A DNA stretch of 64,000 bases from Arachidicoccus terrestris (GTDB lineage: Bacteria; Bacteroidota; Bacteroidia; Chitinophagales; Chitinophagaceae): contig NZ_CP083387.1 of NCBI RefSeq assembly GCF_020042345.1, forward strand, positions 2,232,001 to 2,296,000, given 5' to 3'. Of the stretch, positions 26,311 to 35,318 are shown piece after piece. Position 1 is the stretch's first letter; each line of letters starts with the position of its first letter. The notes under the pieces were generated by a model, which ran no database searches, was not told where the DNA came from, and saw only the letters and a program-made list of their open reading frames with translations. The position numbers and the translations under genes were made by a program.

Positions 26311-27258
26311 ATGAAAAAGATACTTATTTTGATGACAGGCGCTGTAATCTTCTTTGCCGCCTGCGGTAAAAGCGATTCTGATCCAGGGATACCAAAAGAT
26401 CCGGCAATAAAGAATTTGCCGGGCACCATCTATTATCAATGGGCAGACGAAGGTGTTTATCAATACAATTTCACCTCTTTACACCGTAGTTCGTTGCTAG
26501 CGGATGACATCGCCCGAAACAGCTGGGATATTTCCGCCGATCAAAAATTAATCCTGGAATGTACGGATGTACCAGGCGATTATGAAGCCAGTCTGTTTAC
26601 CGTGATAAATAGTGCAGATGGACATACAGTGAAACAATTTAAATATTATGCAACCGAGGGTGATATTGCGACAGGAACGCTTTCTCCGGACGGAAAACTA
26701 ATCGCAATTAACCCCACTTTTAACGATGGCATCGTCGTCACCGATCTTAATGGACAGATGATCCAAAAAATACAGACTGTCAATGATGAGAAAATAACTG
26801 AGCCCCCTGTCTGGGCTGCTGACAACACATTGCTTTTCCCTTTTAAAAATTTATTGCTTAAAACCAATAAGACATTTACTGATGTAAGTGTGGTTAAACA
26901 ATTTGAGTTTGCCAGTTGGGGTAAACCGGCAATTTCAAAAGACGGGAAGAAGATCTCTCTGGTAGCCGGCAATCATATCTGGCAGATGCAGGCGGACGGA
27001 TCTAACTTAAAGCAGATTACCACCAGTTCCGGCGCAGAGACAAATCTGGCATTCTCTCCTGATGGCAGGTACTTGTTGATTGGTACCGATTATCATACAT
27101 CCGGGCCTTTTGGAAAAATATTCTATCTAAAAGTAATCCCGGCAGACGGCAGGCAATATGCGGTAGACGATGGCGCCGAATCTAATGGCGTCATTCCAGT
27201 TACCGCGCCTGGTAAAGAGCAAATAGAAGCTGCAGACAGTAAGGCCGTCTGGCGTTAA
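26311..27258 (+). CDS. TolB-like beta-propeller lipoprotein, paralog 2
   Basis: 315 residues with a classical lipobox (AVIFFAACGKSDSD). Propeller blades are recognisable by TLSPDGKLIAINPTF, AISKDGKKISLVAGNHIWQMQADGSNLKQI and LAFSPDGRYLLIGTD, the PD40/TolB pattern. Overall organisation equals the preceding gene (lipobox, short linker, initial IYYQWADEGVYQYNF-like strand). The final 37 codons are duplicated as a remnant at 27494-27604. Role unknown. Confidence 0.85.
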   Translation: MKKILILMTGAVIFFAACGKSDSDPGIPKDPAIKNLPGTIYYQWADEGVYQYNFTSLHRSSLLADDIARNSWDISADQKLILECTDVPGDYEASLFTVINSADGHTVKQFKYYATEGDIATGTLSPDGKLIAINPTFNDGIVVTDLNGQMIQKIQTVNDEKITEPPVWAADNTLLFPFKNLLLKTNKTFTDVSVVKQFEFASWGKPAISKDGKKISLVAGNHIWQMQADGSNLKQITTSSGAETNLAFSPDGRYLLIGTDYHTSGPFGKIFYLKVIPADGRQYAVDDGAESNGVIPVTAPGKEQIEAADSKAVWR

Positions 27259-27365
27259 TGGACAAAAACGGAGTCCTCTTTTAAAAGCATTAAGAGAATG
27301 AGATCTGGCCACATGACTCATCTCCTGCAGAAAATGGAATAGCGTCAGAAACCGGGCTTCATAAT

Positions 27366-27500
27366 TTACTCTTCGCCACCTCTGTCGAACCGGTAGGATA
27401 TGCCCAAGGTTACAAATTGATCCCCGGCTCTTTCAGATCTAAAGATATCAGTCCCAAAAGCCAGATCTAACTACAGATTGTCTTTTAAGCGCCAGAATAC
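27366..27500 (-). pseudogene. Remnant of an outer-membrane beta-barrel gene, 3' end
   Basis: Reading the minus strand from about 27500 gives VFWRLKDNL, an in-frame TAG, then LDLAFGTDIFRSERAGDQF and VTLGISYRFDRGGEE before a stop at 27366-27368. The ending is typical of Bacteroidota outer-membrane barrel proteins (final aromatic strand LGISYRF). The TAG falls where a Trp codon (TGG) would be expected, so one base change explains it. Nothing upstream continues the frame. The gene is a dead fragment joined directly to the propeller remnant on the other strand. Confidence 0.6.
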
Positions 27501-27604
27501 GACAGGCAATATATGGCAGACGACGGAGCCGGATCTGATGGTGTCATTCCAACTACCGCACCCGGTAAAAAGCAAATAGAAGTGGCAGACAGTAAGGCAG
27601 TACC
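27494..27604 (+). pseudogene. Remnant of a third propeller lipoprotein gene, 3' end
   Basis: Aligned without gaps with the last 111 bases of the coding region at 26311-27258, this stretch has 21 mismatches. Its translation is RQYMADDGAGSDGVIPTTAP then GKKQIEVADSKAV, compared with RQYAVDDGAESNGVIPVTAP then GKEQIEAADSKAV in the intact protein. A stop lies just upstream (27486-27488) and there is no start or signal peptide. The 3' end is all that remains of a former third copy. Confidence 0.75.
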
Positions 27605-27656
27605 ATCAATTAACGTATCGACTCAGAACAAACTTCCATTACTGCCTTTTCAACTG

Positions 27657-27664
27657 TACCTTTG
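27657..27664 (+). promoter_or_regulatory. Candidate -7 box of copA
   Basis: TACCTTTG matches TAnnTTTG and lies 30 nt before the copA start. The palindrome ACAGCTGT (27667-27674) follows it and could bind a metal-responsive regulator. No -33 TTTG is evident. Confidence 0.35.
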
Positions 27665-27693
27665 TAACAGCTGTATACAATCGATATTCAACA

Positions 27694-29886
27694 ATGGACA
27701 ATCAAATAGAATGGAAAGTCCGCGGCATGACCTGTACGAATTGTGCCATGTCCGTTGACAAACAACTCAAATCATTAGGTGTCAAAGGGGTAGAAGTGGA
27801 CTTCATGCAATCCCTGGTGCGTTTTCAGCATCCAGACCAGGACGGGGTTCCCTTAAAGAAAATCCGGGATGGCATACAAGGGCTGGGCTTCAGGATAGAG
27901 CAGGAGCCATCCGGTATGGCCGACGGATCGGCAAGCCTTTCAGAGCGCCTGCTGGGCACGCCATTTAAAAGGTTCATTGCCTGCCTGATATTTACCATTC
28001 CACTATGGCTGCATATGTGGCTAACGGCGCGTCTGCTACACCAGCCTGTATTTCAGCTGGTATTGTCCGTCATCGTGCTGATGATTGGCCTGGCTTATCT
28101 GGGGCGCAGCGCCTGGCATAGCCTTAAAAGCAGTGCGGCCAATATGAATGTGCTGGTTATTCTCGGCGCCTTAGCCGCTTTTGGCTATAGCCTTTACGGA
28201 ACACTGACCGGCCAGCCGGAAAACTTTCTCTTTTATGAGACCAGTGCGACTATTATTACCCTCGTATTTATGGGTAACTGGCTGGAAGCCAGAACCGTTG
28301 CCAGGACCCAACAATCTATTAAAAGCCTTATGCTTCAGCAAAAGGTACAGGCTAATATGCTGACTTACGGCCCTGACGGTTCAGAAATGGTCTTTCAGGT
28401 GGAAAGTGAGGACCTGAAAGTCGGGGACCTTGTTCTTATAAAATCGGGGGAGCTCGTCCCCATGGATGCCAAAATTCTCTCCGGTGAAGCAGACATCGAC
28501 GAATCTATTCTGACAGGTGAATCACTGCCCGTCCATAAAACAAAAGGAGAGGCTCTGATTGGCAATAGTCAGGTTCTGTCCGGTAATGTCAAAGCCTATA
28601 TCACCGCCACCGGCAAAGACACGGTATTGCAGCATATGCTTCGCCTGGTAGAAAAGGCGCAGCAGCAAAAGGCGCCCATGCAGCTTCTGGCAGACAAGAT
28701 CAGCGCCCTTTTTGTTCCCGCCATATTGGTATTAGCCGCGCTGGGCTTTACGCTGAATTTCTTTCTAGGAGGTGCCGGCTTTACGGCTTCTCTGATGCGG
28801 GCAATCGCCATGTTGGTGATTGCCTGCCCCTGTGCCATGGGGCTGGCCACGCCGGCCGGCATTGCCGTGGGCCTGGGCAGAGCCACTAAAAAAGGAATCC
28901 TGTTTAAAAATGCGCATGCCCTGGAAAATTTCCAACAAATTAAAAATATTGTCTTCGATAAAACAGGCACGCTTACGACTGGAAAATTGCAGATCGCTGA
29001 TTTTCAGCACATAGCTTCAATGGAAACGAACACGTTTAAAACGCTTGTATTCAATCTTGAAAAATACTCAGGCCACCCGCTGGCGACCGCTATTATGCAG
29101 GCCTGGAAACCGGCAGCCGGCAGCTCAGCGAATAACGGCCCAGTCGCTTTTGCCAAAGTAGAAGAGATAAAAGGTGAAGGCATGAAGGGTATCACGAAAG
29201 AAGGCGTCATATACTTTGCGGTTTCTCCCCGCAAAGCGCAGGCGCTCCTGCAATCACAAGCCGGCCTGCAATCACAGGAAATGACTATAGAGCCCCATCA
29301 TCATTTATATCTGATCCGGGAAAACCGAATTCTTGGGTGGGTCAGTTTTAAAGATACCATACGCCCTGAAGCACCCCAAACAATTACCCGGCTAAAAGAA
29401 GCGGGCTTTATAACATATCTGGTTAGCGGCGATAGCACTGTAAACTGTAAGGAAGTAGCCGGCGTCTTAGGTATAGATCATGTATATAGTGAGCAGACGC
29501 CGCAGCAAAAGCAGGCAACCATCAGAGATCTAAGACAAACGGGAGCGGTTGCCATGATAGGGGATGGCATTAACGACAGCCCTGCCCTGGCAGAAGCGAC
29601 AGTAGGTGTTTCGCTCAGCAGCGCTACGCAGATCGCCATGCAAACGGCTGACGTGCTGCTGATTCGCGATGGTATCGGGCAGCTACCCCTGGCGCTTGGC
29701 CTCGGCAAGCATACCTATAAAACGATCAGACAAAACCTGCTTTGGGCCTTTGCTTATAATATCATTGCATTGCCTGTTGCAGGGCTCGGTTTGCTCAGCC
29801 CTTCCTTTGCCGCACTGGCCATGGGCCTTAGTGACGTTGTCCTGGGCTTTAACTCCATCCGCTTAAGCTGGAAAAAAGTTATATAG
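27694..29886 (+). CDS. copA: Copper-translocating P1B-type ATPase
   Basis: 730 residues. N-terminal heavy-metal-associated domain with GMTCTNCA (Cys14 and Cys17). Membrane part includes the CPC motif (IACPCAMGLATPAG). Actuator TGES (ESILTGESLPVHK), phosphorylation site DKTGTLTTGK, HP motif GHPLAT, and hinge GDGINDSPALA are all intact. The C-terminal helix reads LAMGLSDVVLGFNSIRL, the position of the Cu-binding MxxS residues. These features fit a Cu(I) exporter that pumps copper out of the cytoplasm. The single HMA and CPC support copper over zinc or cadmium. It is monocistronic. Confidence 0.95.
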   Translation: MDNQIEWKVRGMTCTNCAMSVDKQLKSLGVKGVEVDFMQSLVRFQHPDQDGVPLKKIRDGIQGLGFRIEQEPSGMADGSASLSERLLGTPFKRFIACLIFTIPLWLHMWLTARLLHQPVFQLVLSVIVLMIGLAYLGRSAWHSLKSSAANMNVLVILGALAAFGYSLYGTLTGQPENFLFYETSATIITLVFMGNWLEARTVARTQQSIKSLMLQQKVQANMLTYGPDGSEMVFQVESEDLKVGDLVLIKSGELVPMDAKILSGEADIDESILTGESLPVHKTKGEALIGNSQVLSGNVKAYITATGKDTVLQHMLRLVEKAQQQKAPMQLLADKISALFVPAILVLAALGFTLNFFLGGAGFTASLMRAIAMLVIACPCAMGLATPAGIAVGLGRATKKGILFKNAHALENFQQIKNIVFDKTGTLTTGKLQIADFQHIASMETNTFKTLVFNLEKYSGHPLATAIMQAWKPAAGSSANNGPVAFAKVEEIKGEGMKGITKEGVIYFAVSPRKAQALLQSQAGLQSQEMTIEPHHHLYLIRENRILGWVSFKDTIRPEAPQTITRLKEAGFITYLVSGDSTVNCKEVAGVLGIDHVYSEQTPQQKQATIRDLRQTGAVAMIGDGINDSPALAEATVGVSLSSATQIAMQTADVLLIRDGIGQLPLALGLGKHTYKTIRQNLLWAFAYNIIALPVAGLGLLSPSFAALAMGLSDVVLGFNSIRLSWKKVI

Positions 29887-29934
29887 CCCCGGAAATGCGA
29901 TTTTACCTGAAAAGCATTTTTCAAGGTTTTTAAG

Positions 29935-29944
29935 CAAACGTTTG
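29935..29944. promoter_or_regulatory. LacI-type operator-like palindrome before GH35 gene
   Basis: CAAACGTTTG is a perfect 10-bp palindrome with a central CG, the pattern bound by LacI/GalR regulators. It lies 150 bp upstream of the GH35 gene. No LacI gene is in the window. Confidence 0.4.
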
Positions 29945-30093
29945 TGTGAGGTAAATCAAGGCATTCCTCCTAAACATTTCTTATTTTCATGGGTCAGATA
30001 TATTCATGAATTTAACATCAAAGTGAGCAGACGGCTGTCGCACCGATGACCGCCACCGGGCTTACTAAACCCATTTAACTATTTCGGATAACG

Positions 30094-31989
30094 ATGAATC
30101 ACAAAAAGAACTTTCTTGCCCTTGTTCTGGGCGTACTGCTGATCTGTGCAGCCGGCCAGTCCAGTCAGGCACAGCAACACAAGTCCAAACACAGTTTTGA
30201 AATCAAGAACGGCTCCTTTCTCTATGATGGCAAGCCTATCCAGATCCACTCTGGAGAAATGCACTTTGCCCGGGTACCTCATCAGTACTGGCGTCAGCGG
30301 CTGAAAATGATGAAAGCCATGGGCCTTAACACGGTTGCGACCTATGTCTTCTGGAATTTCCAGGAAACCGCCCCTGGCGTCTGGAACTTTGAAGGAGATC
30401 ATGACCTGGCAGAGTTCGTTAAAACAGCCGGCCAGGAAGGCATGATGGTCATCTTGCGCCCGGGGCCGTATGCTTGCGCGGAGTGGGAGTTCGGCGGTTT
30501 CCCCTGGTGGCTGCAAAAAACCCCGGGAATGGTTGTCCGCACCGACAATCAACCCTTCTTAGATTCCTGTAAACTTTACTTCACCAAACTCGCAGAGCAG
30601 GTTGGTGATCTGCAAATCACGCACGGCGGCCCCATCATTATGGTGCAGGCAGAAAATGAGTTTGGCTCTTATGTGGCGCAACGCAAAGATATTCCGCTGG
30701 AGCAACACAAAGCCTATACTGCTGCCATTAAGAAAATCATCGATGAGGTTGGTTTCGATATCCCTAAATTTACCTCTGACGGCAGTTGGCTATTTAAGGG
30801 AGGAACCATTGAAGGCGCATTACCGACCGCCAATGGAGAAGGCAATATTCACAATCTGAAAAAAGTCGTTAATGAATACCATGGCGGCAAAGGTCCTTAT
30901 ATGGTCGCAGAATTCTATCCCGGATGGTTAGACCACTGGGCAGAGCCCTTTCCGAAGGTCTCCGCGGAATCCATTGTTAAACAAACAGAGAAATACCTGA
31001 AGGATACGGTCTCTTTTAATTACTATATGGTCCACGGTGGAACGAATTTCGGATTTACAGCCGGCGCCAATTACAATGGAGAACACGATATCCAGCCCGA
31101 TCTGACCTCCTACGACTATGACGCGCCTATCAGTGAAGCCGGCTGGGCTACACCAAAATACAAAGCAATCCGCACATTAATGCAAAGATACGTGCATTAC
31201 CCTGTGCCTGAGATTCCTCAACAAATCCCGGTCATAGAGATCCCGGCGATCCAACTTACCCAGTCTGCCAATCTTTTTGACCTGATCGGGAAAATGAAGC
31301 CTGTAGAGAATGATACGCCGATGACCTTTGAGGATCTGAATCAGGGTTACGGATATGTGGTCTATCAAAAAAAGTTTGTGCAGCCTATTCAGGGTAAGTT
31401 AAAAGTGGACGGACTGAGAGATTATGCCATAGTGTATGTCAACGGCAAACAGGTAGGGGAACTGAACCGCTATTTTAAAAACTACGAGATGGACATTGAT
31501 ATTCCATTTAATTCCACGCTGACGCTGGTCGTGGAAAATATGGGGCGCATCAATTACGGAGCAGAGATCGTACACAACCTTAAAGGCATTATCAGCCCGG
31601 TAACGATTAATGACATGGAGATCACGGGTAGCTGGCAGATGTATAAATTACCTATGACAAGCTTTCCGGAAATAACATCAGGCACTAGCCAGACCACAGG
31701 CAACCCCGCACTGTATAAAGGCAGCTTCGATGTCAAGGATGTAGGTGACACTTTCCTCGATATGCAGGACTGGGGTAAAGGGATTGTATTTGTCAACGGA
31801 CACAACCTGGGCCGTTATTGGAAAGTAGGTCCTCAGCAGACATTATATCTGCCGGGTTGCTGGTTGAAAAAGGGCAAAAATACCATCGAGATCTTTGAGC
31901 AGCAGAATGATAAAAAACATACCGAACTCCACAGCATTAAAACACCTATTTTAGAGTCGCTCCGCCTGCCTGAGAAAAAAGGCGCGTAA
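30094..31989 (+). CDS. GH35 family beta-galactosidase, exported
   Basis: 631 residues with a signal peptide (ALVLGVLLICAAGQSSQAQ). The GH35 barrel is clear: IHSGEMHFARVPHQYWRQRL, GLNTVATYVFWNFQE, RPGPYACAEWEFGGFPWWL. Catalytic acid/base is Glu189 in MVQAENEFGSY and the nucleophile is Glu273 in VAEFYPGWLDHW. C-terminal beta-sandwich domains (VDGLRDYAIVYVNGKQVGEL; GIVFVNGHNLGRYW) follow as in bacterial and animal homologs. It removes terminal beta-galactose from oligosaccharides, probably in the periplasm. No SusCD genes lie nearby, so it acts on material brought in by other systems. Confidence 0.95.
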   Translation: MNHKKNFLALVLGVLLICAAGQSSQAQQHKSKHSFEIKNGSFLYDGKPIQIHSGEMHFARVPHQYWRQRLKMMKAMGLNTVATYVFWNFQETAPGVWNFEGDHDLAEFVKTAGQEGMMVILRPGPYACAEWEFGGFPWWLQKTPGMVVRTDNQPFLDSCKLYFTKLAEQVGDLQITHGGPIIMVQAENEFGSYVAQRKDIPLEQHKAYTAAIKKIIDEVGFDIPKFTSDGSWLFKGGTIEGALPTANGEGNIHNLKKVVNEYHGGKGPYMVAEFYPGWLDHWAEPFPKVSAESIVKQTEKYLKDTVSFNYYMVHGGTNFGFTAGANYNGEHDIQPDLTSYDYDAPISEAGWATPKYKAIRTLMQRYVHYPVPEIPQQIPVIEIPAIQLTQSANLFDLIGKMKPVENDTPMTFEDLNQGYGYVVYQKKFVQPIQGKLKVDGLRDYAIVYVNGKQVGELNRYFKNYEMDIDIPFNSTLTLVVENMGRINYGAEIVHNLKGIISPVTINDMEITGSWQMYKLPMTSFPEITSGTSQTTGNPALYKGSFDVKDVGDTFLDMQDWGKGIVFVNGHNLGRYWKVGPQQTLYLPGCWLKKGKNTIEIFEQQNDKKHTELHSIKTPILESLRLPEKKGA

Positions 31990-32015
31990 GGCGTTTCTCA
32001 TAAATAAAACTTATG

Positions 32016-32053
32016 GCCCGGCTACTGTACTAATCCAGTGGCCGGGCTTTTTT
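32016..32053 (+). terminator. Rho-independent terminator after GH35 gene
   Basis: GCCCGGCTACTG (32016-32027) pairs with CAGTGGCCGGGC (32036-32047) with one wobble/mismatch, followed by six T residues. Confidence 0.9.
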
Positions 32054-32131
32054 ACGACCTGATTTTCAGACACTAGCAGACGCCATACTATGGACACAAG
32101 GCACTCTGAAAAAAATGATTAAATTTGGCTT

Positions 32132-33280
32132 ATGCCACTTAGATTTATAAGACGGTTTACCAGAAGTATTCTACTAATCCCTACTATTTTAGTGGCCATA
32201 CTCTTTGTGCTCGCCTGCCTCGCTTCGGAGCTCAATCCGGTGCGTTGGTGGTTTATAGGCGCACTCAGTCTGATGCTTCCTTATCTGGTGATCATCCTGG
32301 TCTTTGCCTTTATTTTCTGGCTGATCACAAAACCCAAAGCAGCGCTCATCCCTTTACTCGCGCTGCTGATTGGCTGGCGCCAGATCAAGGTAGTCTTTTC
32401 CTTCCATATTTTCAGCAGCTTTGAAACAGAGCAGAAAGCCCCGGAAACAATTCGTCTGGTTAGCTGGAATGTTGCCTCGATGTATGGCATCAGCCAGCAA
32501 AGCTCCAATAAGAAATACGACCGGAAAGAAATCGCCGCGACAATCCAGGGCCTGCATCCGGATATTATCTGTTTGCAGGAATTCAACCACAGTGAAACCC
32601 AGGGAGAGCATGCCAATAATATAGGGCTGTTTTCAGAGGCCTATCCTTATCATTTTTTCTCCAAAGATGTCAACCGCAGAAACGGGTTTTATCAGTCCGG
32701 CAGTATTATTTTCTCTAAATATCCTATTATCCGGACCCGTAAAATTCAATATCCGAGAGGTATTTCTGAAAGCTTTATCTACGCCGATATATTACACGGG
32801 ATGGACACCGTGCGGGTTTTCAATGTCCATCTGCAGTCCTATAAATTTTCTGAGCAGGATTATCAGGATATAAGATCCATTAAACATCAAAGTGATTCCA
32901 CTTTACAAGCTTCCTATAGTATTTTGAAAAAAATGCAGCTGGCCTACTCCAGAAGGGCGGTTCAGGCAGGTATGATCCGCCGTACTGCCGATAGCACCAC
33001 CCTACCGAGTGTTATCTGCGGTGATTTTAATGATGTTCCCGCATCATATGCCTATTTTAAGATCCGCGGCCCAAGTCGCTATGACGCTTTCCTGAAGAAA
33101 AGCTGGGGGGTCGGCCGTACCTATTATGCCATCGCGCCAACACTCAGGATCGATTATATTCTTCCCGAAGACCGGTTTAAGGTAGAGCAGTTCGACCTGA
33201 TCGATGAGAACCTGAGCGATCATTTACTCTTGGTAGCTGACCTTTCGCTAAAACCGGGAGAGAAAACTGTGCTTAAATAA
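32132..33280 (+). CDS. Membrane-anchored endonuclease/exonuclease/phosphatase (EEP) family protein
   Basis: 382 residues. Three N-terminal hydrophobic segments (to about residue 85) anchor it to the inner membrane. The EEP catalytic domain follows: LVSWNVASMYG, IICLQEF (metal-binding Glu), NVHLQSYKFSE, CGDFNDVPASYAYFK (Asp/Asn pair), RIDYILPED and LSDHLLLVADL (catalytic Asp-His). The fold hydrolyses phosphodiesters in nucleic acids, inositol phosphates or sphingolipids. The membrane anchor favours a periplasmic substrate, but none can be named. It is transcribed in the same direction as cysS, 137 bp downstream. Confidence 0.88.
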   Translation: MPLRFIRRFTRSILLIPTILVAILFVLACLASELNPVRWWFIGALSLMLPYLVIILVFAFIFWLITKPKAALIPLLALLIGWRQIKVVFSFHIFSSFETEQKAPETIRLVSWNVASMYGISQQSSNKKYDRKEIAATIQGLHPDIICLQEFNHSETQGEHANNIGLFSEAYPYHFFSKDVNRRNGFYQSGSIIFSKYPIIRTRKIQYPRGISESFIYADILHGMDTVRVFNVHLQSYKFSEQDYQDIRSIKHQSDSTLQASYSILKKMQLAYSRRAVQAGMIRRTADSTTLPSVICGDFNDVPASYAYFKIRGPSRYDAFLKKSWGVGRTYYAIAPTLRIDYILPEDRFKVEQFDLIDENLSDHLLLVADLSLKPGEKTVLK

Positions 33281-33417
33281 GAAAAGACAAAGGCCAGCCG
33301 GCAAAAGTTCCGGCAAAACAACTGGTCCTGTGATCAATTCTCTGGAATAAAATTTACCTTCGCAGATATATAGCAGGCCTCCGGGTGGCGGGCCTGTCTT
33401 GATTAAATAGACCCTTC

Positions 33418-34926
33418 ATGGAAGCATTACAGATATATAATTCGCTCACGCGTCAAAAAGAAGTATTTAAATCCATTACACCTGGCTATGTCGGCATGTA
33501 CGTTTGCGGACCTACGGTAAGCGGAGAGTCCCATCTGGGGCACGCCAGGCCCTATATCACTTTTGATGTTGTCAATCGTTACCTCAGGCACTTAGACTAT
33601 AAGGTGCGGTATGTCCGTAATATAACGGATGCCGGGCATTTTGAAGAAGAAGGGCGGCAGGCAGAAGACAAGATCGCCAACAAAGCTTTTCTGGAAAAGC
33701 TCGAGCCCATGGAACTGGTCAAAAAATACACAGATCTGTTCCATTGGGGCATGAAAGAGTTTAATACACTGTCTCCCAGCATTGAACCAACAGCCACCGG
33801 ACATATCGTGGAACAGATAGAGATGATCAAAAAAATCATCGCTGATGGTTATGCCTATGAAGTAGACGGCTCTGTATATTTTGATGTGGAAAAATACAAT
33901 CAGGACTTTTCCAAAAGAGACCTTCCTTATGGAATTCTGAGTGGCCGCGTATTGGAAGATATGCAGGAGAGCAGCCGTGAACTGGAAAATCAGGATGAAA
34001 AGAGAAACAAAGTAGATTTTGCGCTCTGGAAAAAAGCCCCTCCCAAACATATCATGCGCTGGATGAGCCCCTGGGGAGAAGGCTTTCCGGGCTGGCATAT
34101 TGAATGCTCAGCCATGAGCACGAAGTACCTGGGTGCTGAATTTGATATTCACGGAGGCGGTATGGACCTGCAGTTCCCCCATCACGAATGTGAGATCGCC
34201 CAAAGCGCTGTCTGCAATGACAAGATACCGGCCCGTTACTGGATGCATAATAATATGATCACCATTAACGGCCGCAAAATGGGGAAAAGCTATAATAATA
34301 TTATCAAATTCACCGAGCTGTTCAGCGGCAACCACCCCATGTTGGAGCAGGCCTATCATCCGATGGTTATCCGGTTCTTTATTTTACAGACACATTACCG
34401 CTCCACACTGGATTTCAGTAATGATGCCCTGAAGGCAGCCGAGAAGGGGTTACGCCGGCTGATGGAAGCATTTGAGACGCTTCAGCGCATGGATATAGAA
34501 AGCCCGGTTACAGCCACCGATAACACACTTGATAAAAAAGTAACGGATCTCGTTGCAGAACTGGATGATTTTATGAATGATGACTTTGGCACCGCTAAAG
34601 CGCTGGCCAATCTCTTTGAACTGGTTCCGGTGATCAATGGTATTAAAGACGGCCACATTAAGGCTGACGCTATCAGCAAAGCCACTATGGATACATTTAG
34701 GAAACAGATGCAGGTTTACGTAGAAGATATTTTTGGTTTGAAAAAAGTCTCAGAACATGCCGGAGAGCAACTCAATGGTGTGATTCAGGTATTAATAGAA
34801 ATGCGCAAAGACGCCAAATCCAAAAAAGATTTTGTCACCAGTGACCGCATCAGAAATGAACTGGCAGCCCTGGGAATCTTGCTAAAAGACGAAAAAGGAG
34901 GAAACGTCAGTTATCAGTTTGAATAA
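33418..34926 (+). CDS. cysS: Cysteinyl-tRNA synthetase
   Basis: 502 residues, class I synthetase. The HIGH motif is SHLGHARPYITFD. Zinc ligands are Cys in YVCGPTVSG, Cys in HIECSAMS and the His/Glu in FPHHECEIAQS. The KMSKS loop is GRKMGKSYNN. C-terminal DALR-like helical region ends with an RIRNELAALGILLKDE helix common to CysS. It charges tRNA-Cys. A short G/C stem (33374-33397) lies just upstream. The small cupin gene follows 16 bp later and may be co-transcribed. Confidence 0.97.
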   Translation: MEALQIYNSLTRQKEVFKSITPGYVGMYVCGPTVSGESHLGHARPYITFDVVNRYLRHLDYKVRYVRNITDAGHFEEEGRQAEDKIANKAFLEKLEPMELVKKYTDLFHWGMKEFNTLSPSIEPTATGHIVEQIEMIKKIIADGYAYEVDGSVYFDVEKYNQDFSKRDLPYGILSGRVLEDMQESSRELENQDEKRNKVDFALWKKAPPKHIMRWMSPWGEGFPGWHIECSAMSTKYLGAEFDIHGGGMDLQFPHHECEIAQSAVCNDKIPARYWMHNNMITINGRKMGKSYNNIIKFTELFSGNHPMLEQAYHPMVIRFFILQTHYRSTLDFSNDALKAAEKGLRRLMEAFETLQRMDIESPVTATDNTLDKKVTDLVAELDDFMNDDFGTAKALANLFELVPVINGIKDGHIKADAISKATMDTFRKQMQVYVEDIFGLKKVSEHAGEQLNGVIQVLIEMRKDAKSKKDFVTSDRIRNELAALGILLKDEKGGNVSYQFE

Positions 34927-34942
34927 TTGCCAATTTTGAGCC

Positions 34943-35302
34943 ATGCGTTATCCGGTAGACAAACACAATACAGAAACCTACGAGTGGGCATCCGGCTGTC
35001 AGGCCTGGGTGCTGAATGACAGTCCTGCGGCCACCGTCAAGGAAGAACGAATGGAAGCAGGTACCAGAGAGCAACTTCATCTGCATAAGCAGACGGAGCA
35101 GTTTTTCTATATTTTAGAAGGCCAGGCAATTATCTATATGGATGGTAACGCCACTGTATTAGATACGCAACAGGGACTTTGTGTCCCGGCGCTTACGACC
35201 CATTATATCGCAAACGAATCAGACGCGCCGGTGCGTTTTTTGGTGATTTCTGCGCCCGGTATGAACAACGCCGCGCCTGACAGAGAAAATATATCGTTAT
35301 AA
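34943..35302 (+). CDS. Small cupin-domain protein
   Basis: 119 residues, one beta-barrel. Cupin motif 1 is GTREQLHLHKQTEQFFYILEG, carrying His, His and Glu metal ligands; motif 2 has the remaining His in VPALTTHYIAN. Single-domain cupins of this size include mannose-6-phosphate-isomerase-like and sugar-binding proteins as well as small dioxygenases, and function cannot be assigned. It follows cysS by 16 bp and is probably translated from the same message. Confidence 0.85.
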   Translation: MRYPVDKHNTETYEWASGCQAWVLNDSPAATVKEERMEAGTREQLHLHKQTEQFFYILEGQAIIYMDGNATVLDTQQGLCVPALTTHYIANESDAPVRFLVISAPGMNNAAPDRENISL

Positions 35303-35318
35303 GTGACTTTCTGACCTT

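Noticed and set aside
27513-27758. 81-codon plus-strand frame running into copA
   Set aside because: Its first part is the propeller pseudogene end; the rest is out of frame with copA and has no meaning of its own.
33301-33397. Riboswitch or T-box leader before cysS
   Set aside because: Only a short G/C stem (33374-33397) and a weak CCGGC repeat are present; there is no T-box consensus, and such leaders are not expected in Bacteroidota.
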